Of a stretch of 64,000 bases of DNA, positions 19,244-28,671 are shown piece by piece. Source of the DNA: Mesorhizobium sp. (GTDB taxonomy: Bacteria > Pseudomonadota > Alphaproteobacteria > Rhizobiales > Rhizobiaceae); contig SAQR01000010.1 of the NCBI GenBank assembly GCA_004020365.1, forward strand, positions 77,023 to 141,022, read 5' to 3'. A program made the translations under genes and the position numbers. The notes beneath the pieces were generated by a model. The model had not been told where the DNA came from, made no database searches, and saw only the letters and a program-made list of their open reading frames with translations. The number at the start of each line of letters is the position of its first letter. Position 1 is the stretch's first letter.

Positions 19244-20536
19244 ATGTCCGAAACCATCATCTCCGCCGACATCGTCGACAAGAACAACGCCGCGCGCGAA
19301 GCCGACCTCAAGCGCGATTACGCTGCGCTCGGCGAACGCCTCGACCGACGCGGCATCGCCGTCGACGCCATCCGCGACAAAGTTGAAAAATTCGCCGTGG
19401 CGATCCCGTCCTGGGGCGTCGGCACCGGCGGCACCCGCTTTGCCCGCTTTCCCGGCGTCGGCGAGCCGCGCGATATCTTCGACAGGATCGAGGACTGCGC
19501 CGTCATCCGGCAGTTGACGCAGGCGACGCCGACCGTCTCGCTGCATATTCCGTGGGACAAGGCCGACCCGAACCGGCTGAAGCAGGCGGCCTCCCGCTTC
19601 GGCCTCGGCTTCGACGCCATGAACTCCAACACCTTCTCCGACGCCAGTGACCAAAAACTTTCCTACAAATTCGGCTCGCTGTCGCATGCCGATGCCGCAA
19701 CCCGCCGGCAGGCGGTCGAGCACAATCTCGAATGCATCGAGATCGGCAAGGCGCTGGGCTCGAAGGCACTGACGGTGTGGATCGGCGACGGCTCGAATTT
19801 CCCCGGCCAGGTCAACTTCGCCAAGGCGTTCGAGCGCTATCTCGACGCTATGAAGGAGATCTACGCCGGACTGCCTGACGACTGGAAGCTGTTCACCGAA
19901 CACAAGATGTACGAGCCGGCCTTCTATTCGACGGTCGTGCAGGATTGGGGCACCAACTACATCATCGCCAAAGAGCTCGGCGACAAGGCCTTCTGCCTGG
20001 TCGATCTCGGCCATCACGCGCCCAACGTCAACATCGAGATGATCGTGTCGCGGCTGATCCAGTTCAAGAAGCTTGGCGGCTTCCATTTCAACGATTCGAA
20101 ATATGGCGACGACGATCTCGACGCCGGCTCGATCGATCCCTACAGGCTGTTCCTCGTCTTCAACGAACTGGTCGATGCCGAGCTTGCCGGTGCCGAAGGT
20201 TTTGATCCGGCCCACATGCTCGACCAGAGCCACAACGTCACCGACCCGATCGAAAGCCTGATGCTGTCGGCGGTCGAGGTGCAGCGCGCCTATGGGCAGG
20301 CGCTGCTGGTCGACCGCCAGGCGCTGCAAGCCTATCAGGACGCCAACGACGCGCTGATGGCGACGCAGACGCTGAAAGCCGCCTATCGCACCGATGTCGA
20401 GCCGATCCTCGCCATGGCGCGGCTGAACACGGGCGGCGCCATCGATCCGGTCGCCACCTATCGCGCCGCCGGCTACCGAGCCAAGGTCGCGGCGGAACGG
20501 CCGGCAGTTGCTGGCGGCGGCGGCGGGATTGTTTGA
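19244..20536 (+). CDS. rhaI: L-rhamnose isomerase (rhizobial RhaI type)
   Basis: A 430-residue TIM-barrel sugar isomerase converting L-rhamnose to L-rhamnulose. Evidence: xylose-isomerase-like barrel strands (VSLHIPWDK, LTVWIGDGSNFPG, LFTEHKMYEPAFYSTVVQDWG, CLVDLGHHAPN, GGFHFNDSKYGDDDLDAGS) whose Glu/Asp/His residues supply the two metal sites. The ATG at 19244 follows GGGAGG; an in-frame upstream extension to 19112 is entirely intergenic repeat sequence. Second gene of rhaDI. Confidence 0.95.
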   Translation: MSETIISADIVDKNNAAREADLKRDYAALGERLDRRGIAVDAIRDKVEKFAVAIPSWGVGTGGTRFARFPGVGEPRDIFDRIEDCAVIRQLTQATPTVSLHIPWDKADPNRLKQAASRFGLGFDAMNSNTFSDASDQKLSYKFGSLSHADAATRRQAVEHNLECIEIGKALGSKALTVWIGDGSNFPGQVNFAKAFERYLDAMKEIYAGLPDDWKLFTEHKMYEPAFYSTVVQDWGTNYIIAKELGDKAFCLVDLGHHAPNVNIEMIVSRLIQFKKLGGFHFNDSKYGDDDLDAGSIDPYRLFLVFNELVDAELAGAEGFDPAHMLDQSHNVTDPIESLMLSAVEVQRAYGQALLVDRQALQAYQDANDALMATQTLKAAYRTDVEPILAMARLNTGGAIDPVATYRAAGYRAKVAAERPAVAGGGGGIV

Positions 20537-20624
20537 TGTCGGCCTTGCGATTTGCCTGTAGTCGCCAGGTTTGCCGTTGCCATTCGCCGCCTATCTCTAA
20601 CGTCTGCGATTAGCTGTAAGCCAA

Positions 20625-20697
20625 CACGCCTTCGTCATCCTAGGGCGGAGCAGGAGCGAAGCGACGTCGCGGAGACCCTAGGATCCATGCCGTTACA
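20625..20697. repeat. Rhizobial palindromic intergenic repeat, copy B
   Basis: Nearly identical to the element at 3806-3875: the shared core runs TTCGTCATCCTAGGGCGGAG through to CCTAGGATCCATGCCGT, with one extra C before the last CCTAGG that completes an ATCCTAGGG/CCCTAGGAT stem. Confidence 0.85.
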
Positions 20698-20830
20698 TCA
20701 GCCGAAGATCGCAACGGTGGTTACGAAGCGGCCGGCAAGGCTGCACCAATCCCTTTCCGTTCTATTGCCATGGACTCGCCCCCTCTAACAGTTTCTTCTA
20801 GGCGCATCCCACGCCTCGGAGGAAACGGCC

Positions 20831-22564
20831 ATGCACCGCCGCACCCTAATCGCATTCAGTCTTTCCCTCACCTTGACCTTTGCGCCGCTGGCGGCCGCAT
20901 TGGCCGCCTCGCCGCAACCGGCGAAGGGCGAGCATGGCATGGTGGTGACCGCCCAGCATCTGGCGTCGGAAGTCGGCGTCGAGGTGCTGAAGAAGGGCGG
21001 CAACGCCGTCGATGCCGCGGTCGCCGTCGGCTACGCACTGGCTGTGGTCTACCCGAACGCCGGCAATATCGGCGGTGGCGGCTTCATGACCATCCGCTTC
21101 AAGGACGGCCGCTCGACGTTCCTCGATTTCCGCGAGCGCGCGCCGCTCGCCTCGACGAAGACCATGTATCTCGACAAGGACGGCAAGCCGATCAAAGGCG
21201 CCAGCCTAGACGGCTATCTCGCTGTCGGCGTGCCGGGCTCGGTGGCCGGCTTCGAGACCGCACGGGAAAAATACGGCACGCTGACGCGGCAGGACTTGAT
21301 GGCGCCGGCCATCCGCTATGCCAGGGACGGTTTTGTGCTGGAGCAGGGCGATGTCGCCTCGCTCGAAGGCGGCGCCGAGCGGCTGGCCAGGGACCCGGCC
21401 GCGGCCGCCATCTTCCTGAAGCCGGACGGCAAGCCCTATGACGTCGGCGAGCGCCTTGTCCAGGCCGATCTCGCCGCCTCGCTTTCGGCGATTTCGGAAC
21501 AAGGTCGCGATGCCTTCTACAAAGGATCGATCGCCGACGGCATCGTCAAGGCGAGCGCGGAGAAGGGCGGTATTCTGGCCAAGGCGGATTTCGAGACCTA
21601 CGCGGTCCGCGAGCTCGACCCTGTGACCTGCAACTACCGTGGCTACCAGATCACCTCGTCGCCGCCACCGAGTTCGGGCGGCGTCATCATCTGCGAGATC
21701 CTCAACGTGCTGGAAGGTTATCCGCTGTCCTACCTCGGTGCGGGTTCTGCCGAAACCGTCCGGATCATGGTCGAGGCGATGCGTCATGCGTATGTCGACC
21801 GCAACTCGGCGCTTGGCGATCCCGACTTCGTCGACAATCCGGTCGAAAAGCTGCTCGACAAGAATTATGCGAAAGAAATCCGCGAAAAGATCGATCCGTT
21901 CCGGGCCGGCGTGTCGCAGGATCTGATGCCGAAGGGTTTTGGCGAGAGCCAGGAGACGACGCATTATTCGATCGTCGACAATGACGGTAACGCCGTCGCG
22001 GTGACCTATACGCTGAACGGTTCGTTCGGCGCCGCCGTCGTCGCCGACGGCACCGGCATCCTGCTCAACAACGAGATGGACGATTTCACCCAGAAGCCGG
22101 GCGTGCCCAATCTCTACGGCCTCGTCCAGGGCGAGGCCAATGCGATCGCGCCGAGGAAGACGCCGCTGTCGTCGATGAGCCCGACCATCGTCGCCAAAGA
22201 CGGCAAGCCGTTCATGGTCATCGGCAGCCCCGGCGGATCGCGCATCATCACCATCACGCTGGCAGCGATCGTCAATGTCGTCGATCACGGCATGAACATC
22301 CAGGAGGCGATCGACGCGCCGCGCATCCATCACCAATGGCTGCCCGACACGGTCTATGTCGAACCGTTCGGCCTGTCGCCCGATACCGAAAAACTGCTTG
22401 CCGGGATGGGCTACCACCTCGATGCCACCGATGCGACCTGGGGCCAGGCGGCCGGCATCCTGGTCGGCGGCAAGAGCCTGGCCGAGATCGAGAAGGGCGG
22501 CGGCGCCCGCTACAATGGCGCCATCGACGGCCGCGCCGCATCCGGCGAGGCTGCCGGATATTAG
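20831..22564 (+). CDS. ggt: Gamma-glutamyltranspeptidase
   Basis: A 577-residue Ntn-hydrolase proenzyme that transfers or hydrolyses the gamma-glutamyl group of glutathione. A signal peptide (residues 1 to ~27, hydrophobic core with AALAA) sends it to the periplasm. The autoprocessing nucleophile is T377 in ETTHYSIVDNDGNAV; the large subunit has the gamma-glutamyl-binding arginine region FLDFRERAP (~98-106) and the small subunit GSPGGSRIITI. GGAGGAAAC precedes the ATG. Monocistronic. Confidence 0.95.
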   Translation: MHRRTLIAFSLSLTLTFAPLAAALAASPQPAKGEHGMVVTAQHLASEVGVEVLKKGGNAVDAAVAVGYALAVVYPNAGNIGGGGFMTIRFKDGRSTFLDFRERAPLASTKTMYLDKDGKPIKGASLDGYLAVGVPGSVAGFETAREKYGTLTRQDLMAPAIRYARDGFVLEQGDVASLEGGAERLARDPAAAAIFLKPDGKPYDVGERLVQADLAASLSAISEQGRDAFYKGSIADGIVKASAEKGGILAKADFETYAVRELDPVTCNYRGYQITSSPPPSSGGVIICEILNVLEGYPLSYLGAGSAETVRIMVEAMRHAYVDRNSALGDPDFVDNPVEKLLDKNYAKEIREKIDPFRAGVSQDLMPKGFGESQETTHYSIVDNDGNAVAVTYTLNGSFGAAVVADGTGILLNNEMDDFTQKPGVPNLYGLVQGEANAIAPRKTPLSSMSPTIVAKDGKPFMVIGSPGGSRIITITLAAIVNVVDHGMNIQEAIDAPRIHHQWLPDTVYVEPFGLSPDTEKLLAGMGYHLDATDATWGQAAGILVGGKSLAEIEKGGGARYNGAIDGRAASGEAAGY

Positions 22565-22610
22565 AATTCGTGCGCCCGGGTCTGTTGAGATTCAGATCAG
22601 GCCGAGTCGA

Positions 22611-22686
22611 GAACGATGGTTTCCGAGAACCGGAACGGAGCGTACTTTCGGTACGTGAGTACCGGAAGCGCAGGAAACCACCGTTC
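22611..22686. repeat. Nested palindromic repeat after ggt
   Basis: Outer arms GAACGATGGTTTCC (22611-22624) and GGAAACCACCGTTC (22673-22686) pair with a single G-T wobble; inside, CGTAC (22641-22645) and GTACG (22651-22655) form a small hairpin. It probably serves as a terminator or REP-like element for the converging ggt and 22714-23058 genes. Confidence 0.65.
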
Positions 22687-22713
22687 GCAGGCCGGCTGAA
22701 TATCGGCAGGCCG

Positions 22714-23058
22714 TCAGATGACCAGCGTTATGGTGGACGCAATCAGCATCACGGCCGCGATGCCGACGAACAAGGCATAGATACGCGGCCGATCGAGCAG
22801 GAGCGCATTTCCCGATAGCCACGCCGCGGTGGCGCCGCCAAGCGCGTACAGGAAGCCGTTGCGGTGCCCCAGGGCCAGGTTTGCGGCCATCAAGCCGCCA
22901 ATGATGAGAGCGCCGAAAACGATGATCACGGCGACGGCGTATTTCTCGAAATCGTTGCTGGCGACCCCCGGACCCATCACGTTCAACGTCGTCAGGTCGT
23001 CCGGGTCGAAGGGGCTGGCCGACCCATATTCGTCTTGACCGGCAGGCTCGTGCATCAT
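22714..23058 (-). CDS. Small membrane protein of unknown function
   Basis: 114 residues: a ~35-residue acidic soluble N-terminus and three hydrophobic segments (about 41-60, 68-80 and 90-113). AAGGAG (23064-23069) precedes tandem ATGs at 23058 and 23055, which favours a real gene. No recognisable domain. It lies alone between two repeat-rich intergenic stretches. Confidence 0.65.
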   Translation of the reverse strand: MMHEPAGQDEYGSASPFDPDDLTTLNVMGPGVASNDFEKYAVAVIIVFGALIIGGLMAANLALGHRNGFLYALGGATAAWLSGNALLLDRPRIYALFVGIAAVMLIASTITLVI

Positions 23059-23247
23059 TCATTCTCCTTGAAGCGGCAACAAACCATCAAGCCTTGCCGA
23101 GTGCAACCGCATCGCGACGCGTTCAATGCGATAGGCACGGTCTTCAACACTTTCTGGCCGCGGCTTGCTACCGTTTTTTGGATTTAATGCATGTCGCGCA
23201 AAGCTGTGCGGCGGTTTTGCGATAATGACATGCAAAAAAACACAATC

Positions 23248-23283
23248 TGAAGCGCGTCGCCCGGTCAAACGCGACGCGCTTCA
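23248..23283. repeat. Perfect 13-bp inverted repeat
   Basis: TGAAGCGCGTCGC (23248-23260) and GCGACGCGCTTCA (23271-23283) are exact complements around a 10-base loop. This GCGCGTCGC-type hairpin is common in rhizobial intergenic DNA. Confidence 0.75.
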
Positions 23284-23549
23284 GGTCGGGTCGTGCTGCC
23301 GTTCCAGGCGATCTGTCGCACTGGAATCGCCAATGACGTGCCAGTGGCGAAGATCGGGCCGGTGGCGAGGCCAAGATCGGGCCGATGGCGAAGATTGTCG
23401 GTGGTGGAGAGTGGCCGGCGCCACGTTGGGGGGGCGTTGGGGTAGATTGCCAGATGGGCGCCGGCCAAGCGGAAATCAGGTCCGCCGCGAGCAAACATAG
23501 CAGGAATGGCGCGGTATGGCAGTGGTGTGATCGCGGAAGACGTTACGCG

Positions 23550-23692
23550 CTTTCCCGGTGCGGTGCCCCATTATGGGTCAAACCGTCTGGCACCTGAATT
23601 GCACGGTAAGCAATGCCGGGGCAACGGCCCGGAAGTTGTTCCCGAATATCGAGCCTCGCCGCTTCGCAAATGGAGCGGCGGGCCTTTTTTGG
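23550..23692 (+). ncRNA. Possible structured small RNA ending in a terminator
   Basis: No good ORF covers this stretch, but several stable stems follow each other: GGTGCC (23562-23567) with GGCACC (23589-23594), CCCA/TGGG inside it, CCGGG/CCCGG (~23616-23631), GGAA/TTCC (~23631-23642), then a T-rich terminator. No promoter is clear and no known RNA family was recognised. The call rests on folding by eye only. Confidence 0.28.
23657..23690 (+). terminator. Rho-independent terminator
   Basis: CGCCGCT (23657-23663) pairs with AGCGGCG (23674-23680), followed by GGCC and six T residues. There is no + strand protein gene upstream within 1 kb, which is why a small RNA is suspected. Confidence 0.6.
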
Positions 23693-23755
23693 CTAGAGCA
23701 CTGGACCCGAAAGTGGGACCGGTTGCGGCAGCATTTCGCAGCACGCCGAGATTTG

Positions 23756-24196
23756 TCAGGCGGCGGGAGCCGGCGGCAGTTCGAACAGTTTGGCGCCATT
23801 CTCCTGGCCGCGCTCGACATAGCCGATTACCCGGAACCATTTTGCGACATCCGGTCTGTGGAGCCAGCTGCGCGAGTGAATGGGGAGGTTGCCTGCGAGC
23901 GCCTGGATATGGCGAATGTGCCGCTTGCAGAAGCGAACGGTCGCGGCGCTGAAGAAATCTTCCTGCGCGGCGAACAGCGTATCAGCAGCGTCGCTATTCT
24001 CGTGCCAGGCGATGAGCGCTACGGTTTTTTCACCCTGCACGAGCGCATGAGCACGGCCTTCTTTCAAGTTCATCATCAGATTGTCGTAGGCGATCTTGCT
24101 GTCCTTGCCGGCCGCGACGTACTCGTCCGATATCCGCTTGGACAGATCACGGAAAACATTTTCCAGATCTCCAACCGTTGCTGCGCGTGCTCTCAT
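23756..24196 (-). CDS. Hypothetical protein, possibly GNAT-like
   Basis: 146 residues with a strong AGGAGG three bases before the ATG. The pattern of an N-terminal MRARAATVGDLENVFRDLS helix, a central EKTVALIAWHE strand and a C-terminal WFRVIGYVERG...LFEL is reminiscent of the GNAT acetyltransferase fold (including small phage-type members), but the acetyl-CoA loop is not obvious. It is the last gene on the chromosomal side of the phe-tRNA scar, 259 bases from it. Confidence 0.6.
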   Translation of the reverse strand: MRARAATVGDLENVFRDLSKRISDEYVAAGKDSKIAYDNLMMNLKEGRAHALVQGEKTVALIAWHENSDAADTLFAAQEDFFSAATVRFCKRHIRHIQALAGNLPIHSRSWLHRPDVAKWFRVIGYVERGQENGAKLFELPPAPAA

Positions 24197-24454
24197 TTCG
24201 CCTCCTGGAGCCCCAGCGGGCAGTTTGCCCTAAGGATAGGGGATCACCAAGCAAATCAAATCCGTCATTCGGCCAATGCGAGCAAACAGTTTCGCATGTG
24301 CCGGCCCTGCCGGGCGCGGGAAATGATTGGAGGTCGCCGAGAACGCTACGCAACATGCCGCAACACGGCGACCTGAATTCCTCCAGCCGATTTCAGCCAA
24401 GCGGGCGTCATGCGCAACTTGCTGAAATTGCCTCCCGAGAGATGGGTGAAAAAT

Positions 24455-24477
24455 GGTGCCCAGAGGCGGATTCGAAG
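24455..24477 (-). other. 3' end of tRNA-Phe gene: predicted att site and island boundary
   Basis: Read on the minus strand, this is a T-loop TTCGAAT, T-stem strand CCGCC, acceptor strand TCTGGGC, discriminator A and CCA, which is what I recall as the end of rhizobial tRNA-Phe. The matching 5' T-stem (expected GGTGG) and the rest of the tRNA are absent: upstream bases read CCTTCGC. A lone tRNA 3' end is the signature of an integrative element's att repeat. Mesorhizobium symbiosis islands are known to insert in phe-tRNA, leaving a ~17-bp 3' copy at the right end. Orientation implies island at higher coordinates. Confidence 0.75.
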
Positions 24478-25051
24478 CGAAGGAAATCTGGCTTTGTTTC
24501 CAAATAGTTGACACCCACACAAGAGCAGGGATAGCCAACAAAAATACCAACAAAATATTTCTGTGGATTGGTTCGGTTCCCGGATATCGCTCTATTCGCT
24601 CAATGCCATCGGATCCCAACCTCATCTCAGAAGCGGAGCGTTGAGCAAGTCGCAGGTCCGCTGCTGCCTCCAATTTCCCCGAGATCTGATCGCCCTTACC
24701 ACTTGAAGATGGCGGCGAGAGCGTCTTTCGACTTGACGCTTACGTCCTTGAAAATATTGAGCTTTTCGCGGCATTTGTTAGACAGTCTGTTACACGGCTA
24801 CAGCGTTAATTTAAGCTCTCGGCATCTGAGCTCGCGCGCCCGAGCATCGACCTAATCCGATACTGGCTCGGGGCATCGTTGCTCCCGGAGCTTCAGCATA
24901 GTCTCGCAAAAATTCCCAAGCCGCTTCGGGGCTGACGAGTCTGCGAAGCCGACGAGCGATAGGCAATACCGAGACGCAGACATTACGTGACGGCACTTGA
25001 TATTGCAGTGCAGCAAGCGTAGAGCACCGCCCGCTTATCGGAGTGTCGTCC
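24478..25051. other. Non-coding leader between att scar and kup
   Basis: 574 bases with no convincing ORF. AT content is higher than in flanking genes (for example around 24490-24560 and 24760-24810). It probably contains the kup promoter; none matched a clear consensus by eye. Confidence 0.5.
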
Positions 25052-26971
25052 ATGGCCCTTACCAATGCTGGTAACGAGGCAGAACCTGTCGAACAATCGA
25101 GCCATTCTGAGGTCGAGCAGCACAGCACCAAGGTGCTGATGCTGGGCGCGTTGGGCGTGGTTTACGGCGATATCGGCACCAGCCCGATCTATGCATTCCG
25201 AGAGGCGTTGCACGCATCGGCCGGTGGCAACGTCGCCAACCGTGGCGACATCCTCGGCGTACTCTCGCTGATCATCTGGTCGCTGACGATCACCGTCACC
25301 ATCAAATACATCATGTTCGTGCTCCGTGCCGACAATCGCGGCGAGGGCGGGGTGCTGTCGCTGATGGCGCTGGCGCGCAACAGTTTCCCGACGCGCTCGG
25401 CGGTGATCCTCGGCATCGGCATTGTCGGCGCGGCGCTTTTTTTCGGCGACGCAGTCATTACGCCGGCGATCTCGGTGCTGTCGGCGGTCGAAGGTATGAA
25501 TGTCGTCACGCCGACATTCCAGCCCTATGTGGTGCCGCTGACACTGGCCATTCTGGCGGTCGTGTTTGCGGTACAGCGGTTTGGCACCGGCGGCGTAGGA
25601 TTGGTGTTCGGGCCCGTTACCGCGCTGTGGTTCCTGGCCATCGGCCTTTCCGGCCTCAACCACATCATGGACGACCCGGAAATCCTGCTGGCAATCAGCC
25701 CGCATTATATCGTGTCATTCCTGATCAACTCGCCCGAAGTCGCCTTCGTCACGGTTGGTGCGGTTTTTCTCGCCGTCACCGGCGCTGAGGCGCTCTATGC
25801 CGACCTCGGCCATTTCGGGCGCAAGCCGATCGTGCTTGCCTGGCTGGCCATCGTGTTTCCTTGCCTGTTGCTCAACTATGTCGGGCAAGGCGCCTTCGTG
25901 CTGGCGAATGGCGGTGTCGTCGGTCATCCCTTCTTCGAGATGAACGAAGGCCGGATGCTTATCCCGATGGTGGTGCTGGCGACGGCGGCGACCGTGATCG
26001 CCAGCCAGGCGGTGATCTCCGGCGCATTCTCGCTGACCAGGCAAGCAGTGCAGCTCAACATGCTGCCGCGCCTGGAAATCCTGCATACGTCGGAAAGACA
26101 ATCCGGCCAGATCTATATGCCGCGCGTCAACATGCTACTGGCGCTCGTGGTGATGCTGCTGGTGGTCGGCTTTGGCGAATCCAGCAAGCTTGCCTCGGCC
26201 TACGGCATTTCGGTGACAGGCAACATGCTGGTGACGAACATACTGCTTTATGTCGTCATGACGCGCATCTGGAAATGGCCGCTCGGCGTCGCGATAGCCT
26301 TAATGGCGGTGTTCGTCTTCATCGATACCGGCTTCTTTGCAGCCAACATCGTCAAGGTATTCGAAGGCGGCTGGGCCTCGCTTGCCATTGCCGCAGTGAT
26401 CGTGATGACCATGTGGACTTGGATAAGAGGCACCAGGTATCTATTCGACAAGACGCGCAGGAACGAGATTCCGCTCGATTCCCTTGCAGGCAATCTGTTG
26501 AAGAGGAAACCGCAGCTGATGTCCGGTACGGCCGTGTTCCTGACCAGCGATCCCGCCAGCGCGCCGACCGCGTTGATGCACAGCCTGAAGCACTACAAGG
26601 TGCTGCACGAACAGAATGTCATCCTCTCGGTGGTGACGGCGCAACAACCCGTCGTGCCCGACAGTGACCGGGTCAAGATGGAAACGATCAACGAGCTGTT
26701 CATGCGGGTGACGCTGACCTTCGGCTATATGGAGCAGCCCAATATCCCGCGCGCGCTGGCGATTTGCCGCAAGCAGGGCTGGAAGTTCGACATCATGACG
26801 ACCTCTTTCTTCCTGTCGCGGCGCTCGCTCAAGGCCTCGCCCAATTCCGGCATGCCGGTCTGGCAGGACAAGCTGTTCATCGGGCTGGCGCGCACGGCGG
26901 CCGACGCAACGGAATATTTCCAGATCCCGACCGGACGCGTCGTCGAGATCGGGACACAGGTGGCGATTTAG
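25052..26971 (+). CDS. kup: Low-affinity potassium uptake protein Kup
   Basis: A 639-residue KUP/HAK/KT potassium-proton symporter: about 12 membrane helices over the first ~440 residues and a cytoplasmic C-terminal domain. Diagnostic features are [20 protein letters not shown] just before and in TM1, [19 protein letters not shown] in TM3-4, and the C-terminal [14 protein letters not shown] is 8 bases before the ATG at 25052; a GTG at 25043 is the alternative. It is the first gene inside the island; rhizobia often carry several kup copies. Confidence 0.95.
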   Translation: MALTNAGNEAEPVEQSSHSEVEQHSTKVLMLGALGVVYGDIGTSPIYAFREALHASAGGNVANRGDILGVLSLIIWSLTITVTIKYIMFVLRADNRGEGGVLSLMALARNSFPTRSAVILGIGIVGAALFFGDAVITPAISVLSAVEGMNVVTPTFQPYVVPLTLAILAVVFAVQRFGTGGVGLVFGPVTALWFLAIGLSGLNHIMDDPEILLAISPHYIVSFLINSPEVAFVTVGAVFLAVTGAEALYADLGHFGRKPIVLAWLAIVFPCLLLNYVGQGAFVLANGGVVGHPFFEMNEGRMLIPMVVLATAATVIASQAVISGAFSLTRQAVQLNMLPRLEILHTSERQSGQIYMPRVNMLLALVVMLLVVGFGESSKLASAYGISVTGNMLVTNILLYVVMTRIWKWPLGVAIALMAVFVFIDTGFFAANIVKVFEGGWASLAIAAVIVMTMWTWIRGTRYLFDKTRRNEIPLDSLAGNLLKRKPQLMSGTAVFLTSDPASAPTALMHSLKHYKVLHEQNVILSVVTAQQPVVPDSDRVKMETINELFMRVTLTFGYMEQPNIPRALAICRKQGWKFDIMTTSFFLSRRSLKASPNSGMPVWQDKLFIGLARTAADATEYFQIPTGRVVEIGTQVAI

Positions 26972-27272
26972 TGCATGCCGCAGTTCAGCAGCTGAGAAGC
27001 CACTTGAGCGTGTCCATAGAAAGCGCCTCACTGAATACCAAACATCCCATCCTCTGTTTGGTACGTTTCCAACTCTTGATATCTTTAGGAATTGACCCAA
27101 GGATCGCTGCTTGGGTTCTGTCTCGGTGGCGCGACTTCGGTGAGCAGAACTCTAGCAGCCCTTTCCCAGACTCTCCGCATGAATCGGAGTAGCCTGCTTC
27201 CATCGGCGATTTACATCATGGGCATCGCCGTTGAGCGACGGCCACGCTTCCGCCCTAATGGGAGGAACAGCT
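26972..27272. other. Non-coding gap after kup
   Basis: 301 bases; no ORF or structured element is convincing. Confidence 0.4.
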
Positions 27273-27554
27273 ATGGTCAGTAACACCAGCTCAATGAGTG
27301 GCATTGCCTATCCCAGCGACCTGGCTTTGTTGAAGCAGGTCTTTGATCGTGTCTGCGCCGAGGCAGGTATCTCCGTTAGCCGCATGCAGGCGGAGCGCCT
27401 GAGCGTGAGCGTAATGGCACTGTTCTCGGACGGCGAGTTCGATGAGGCCGTTCTTTATGAACGCTTAAGCTTGATGCCCGCTCCTTGCCCAGAACGGGCA
27501 GCGTATGACCTCCGATCATCAGGAAGTCCTCACGAGCCTTGTAGCTCGTTATGA
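27273..27554 (+). CDS. Small hypothetical protein
   Basis: 93 residues starting MVSNTSSMSG, with GGGAGGA 5 bases upstream. The region YPSDLALLKQVFDRVCAEAGI...RLSVSVMALFSDGEFDEAVL resembles a small helical family seen repeatedly in rhizobial genomes. The last ~20 residues are unlike the rest and may come from a frameshift. Function unknown. Confidence 0.5.
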   Translation: MVSNTSSMSGIAYPSDLALLKQVFDRVCAEAGISVSRMQAERLSVSVMALFSDGEFDEAVLYERLSLMPAPCPERAAYDLRSSGSPHEPCSSL

Positions 27555-27724
27555 AACCGTAGTGTCGATACAGGACCGGATCGTTGAGCACGACCGGGCG
27601 TTTCGGGCCTAGCATCCGAATTGGATGAAGGCCTACTGGAGCGGCTGCTCGTCTCGTTACGGAAGGCCCGCGTCGCCCTGGAGCGCGAGATTGGGCCTAC
27701 TTTTTAGTCCCGCTGTAACTATCG

Positions 27725-28666
27725 TTGGAGGTTCGCCACCGAGAGGAATTGGCCACGGACCTCGACAGTGGCTGCACCGAGACGGATCGACCGCTGCAAG
27801 TCTTTAACCGACGTGGACCTGCATTTGTTCCCCTAATGCAACCATCCCTGATCTGCGGGTTACGCAAAAGGCGGGGAACCTCGGCCGACATGATAAAGCG
27901 CGACATAGCTGGGCATAAGTCCCTTGCAGACGCCGTTCGGGAGTTGATCGGAACCGAAGACAATCGTCGTCATGTACAGAAGCTGTTTGGGCCAGTCGAC
28001 ACAGAGCTAAGCCCAACCCTAGCTTCATTACTTGAGGCGGAGAAACTGCTGACCGAGGCGAGCATCGGCGCGGTGCTGGATGGCCTCGGTCTCGCGCGTT
28101 ATGACGAGGGCGTAAGCGACCTGACGGACGAACTTCGGCAGCTAGCCGCCACTGACGGGACGGTGGGAATGATAACCGGCGCCGTCGCGATCGCCGAACG
28201 CCACGGCTTTGCGCGCGCCCTTGGAGCCTGGCTCGCCGACGCCCTGCTGGCGCAACGGCTGGGTTGGGCACACGCGGTGCCGTTGCTCGGCGCCGAAGCG
28301 GCCCTGGGCACAAGCGTCCGCCCGCGTAGATCAGCAGCCAACTCGGTGGCGACAGGCATTGAGACCGATCCTGAGCGTGCCAAAAGTCTGCTTGCCGCGC
28401 AGGCGCGGGCTGCGCTACGCGCCATCGATCTTTCCGCCGAGCTCGAGCGCCGCTCGGACCAGCTGCTTGCTGTTGCGCCGAAACTCAGGGCCAAGGCGGC
28501 GGATCTTGTTGTCGACAAGCTGCTGTCCGACGATGCGATCGTTGCCTCGGAAAAGATCGCCGGTAGGAGTGGCCGTGGGCTGCGCCGCCTGTTCGACCGT
28601 CTGGTCGAGCTAGGCGCCGTCCGAGAGCTATCCGGCCGCCCGACCTTCCGCATCTACGGGCTCTGA
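27725..28666 (+). CDS. DUF1403 family protein
   Basis: Up to 313 residues (TTG start at 27725; ATGs at 27836 and 27887 are alternatives). The C-terminal 200 residues fit DUF1403: LGAWLADALLAQRLGWAHAVPLL, DLSAELERRSDQLLAVAPKL and the ending RRLFDRLVELGAVRELSGRP. DUF1403 genes in rhizobial plasmids and islands sit directly upstream of an ScpB-like gene, exactly as here (5-base gap). The first ~60 residues look unrelated to the family, so the 5' end may be rearranged. Biochemical function is unknown. Confidence 0.7.
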   Translation: MEVRHREELATDLDSGCTETDRPLQVFNRRGPAFVPLMQPSLICGLRKRRGTSADMIKRDIAGHKSLADAVRELIGTEDNRRHVQKLFGPVDTELSPTLASLLEAEKLLTEASIGAVLDGLGLARYDEGVSDLTDELRQLAATDGTVGMITGAVAIAERHGFARALGAWLADALLAQRLGWAHAVPLLGAEAALGTSVRPRRSAANSVATGIETDPERAKSLLAAQARAALRAIDLSAELERRSDQLLAVAPKLRAKAADLVVDKLLSDDAIVASEKIAGRSGRGLRRLFDRLVELGAVRELSGRPTFRIYGL

Positions 28667-28671
28667 CGATA

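Noticed and set aside
23348-23396. Short imperfect tandem repeats around AAGATCGGGCCG, checked as a possible CRISPR or regulatory array
   Set aside because: Only two or three degenerate units, no spacers of constant length and no cas genes; no CRISPR array was seen anywhere in the window.
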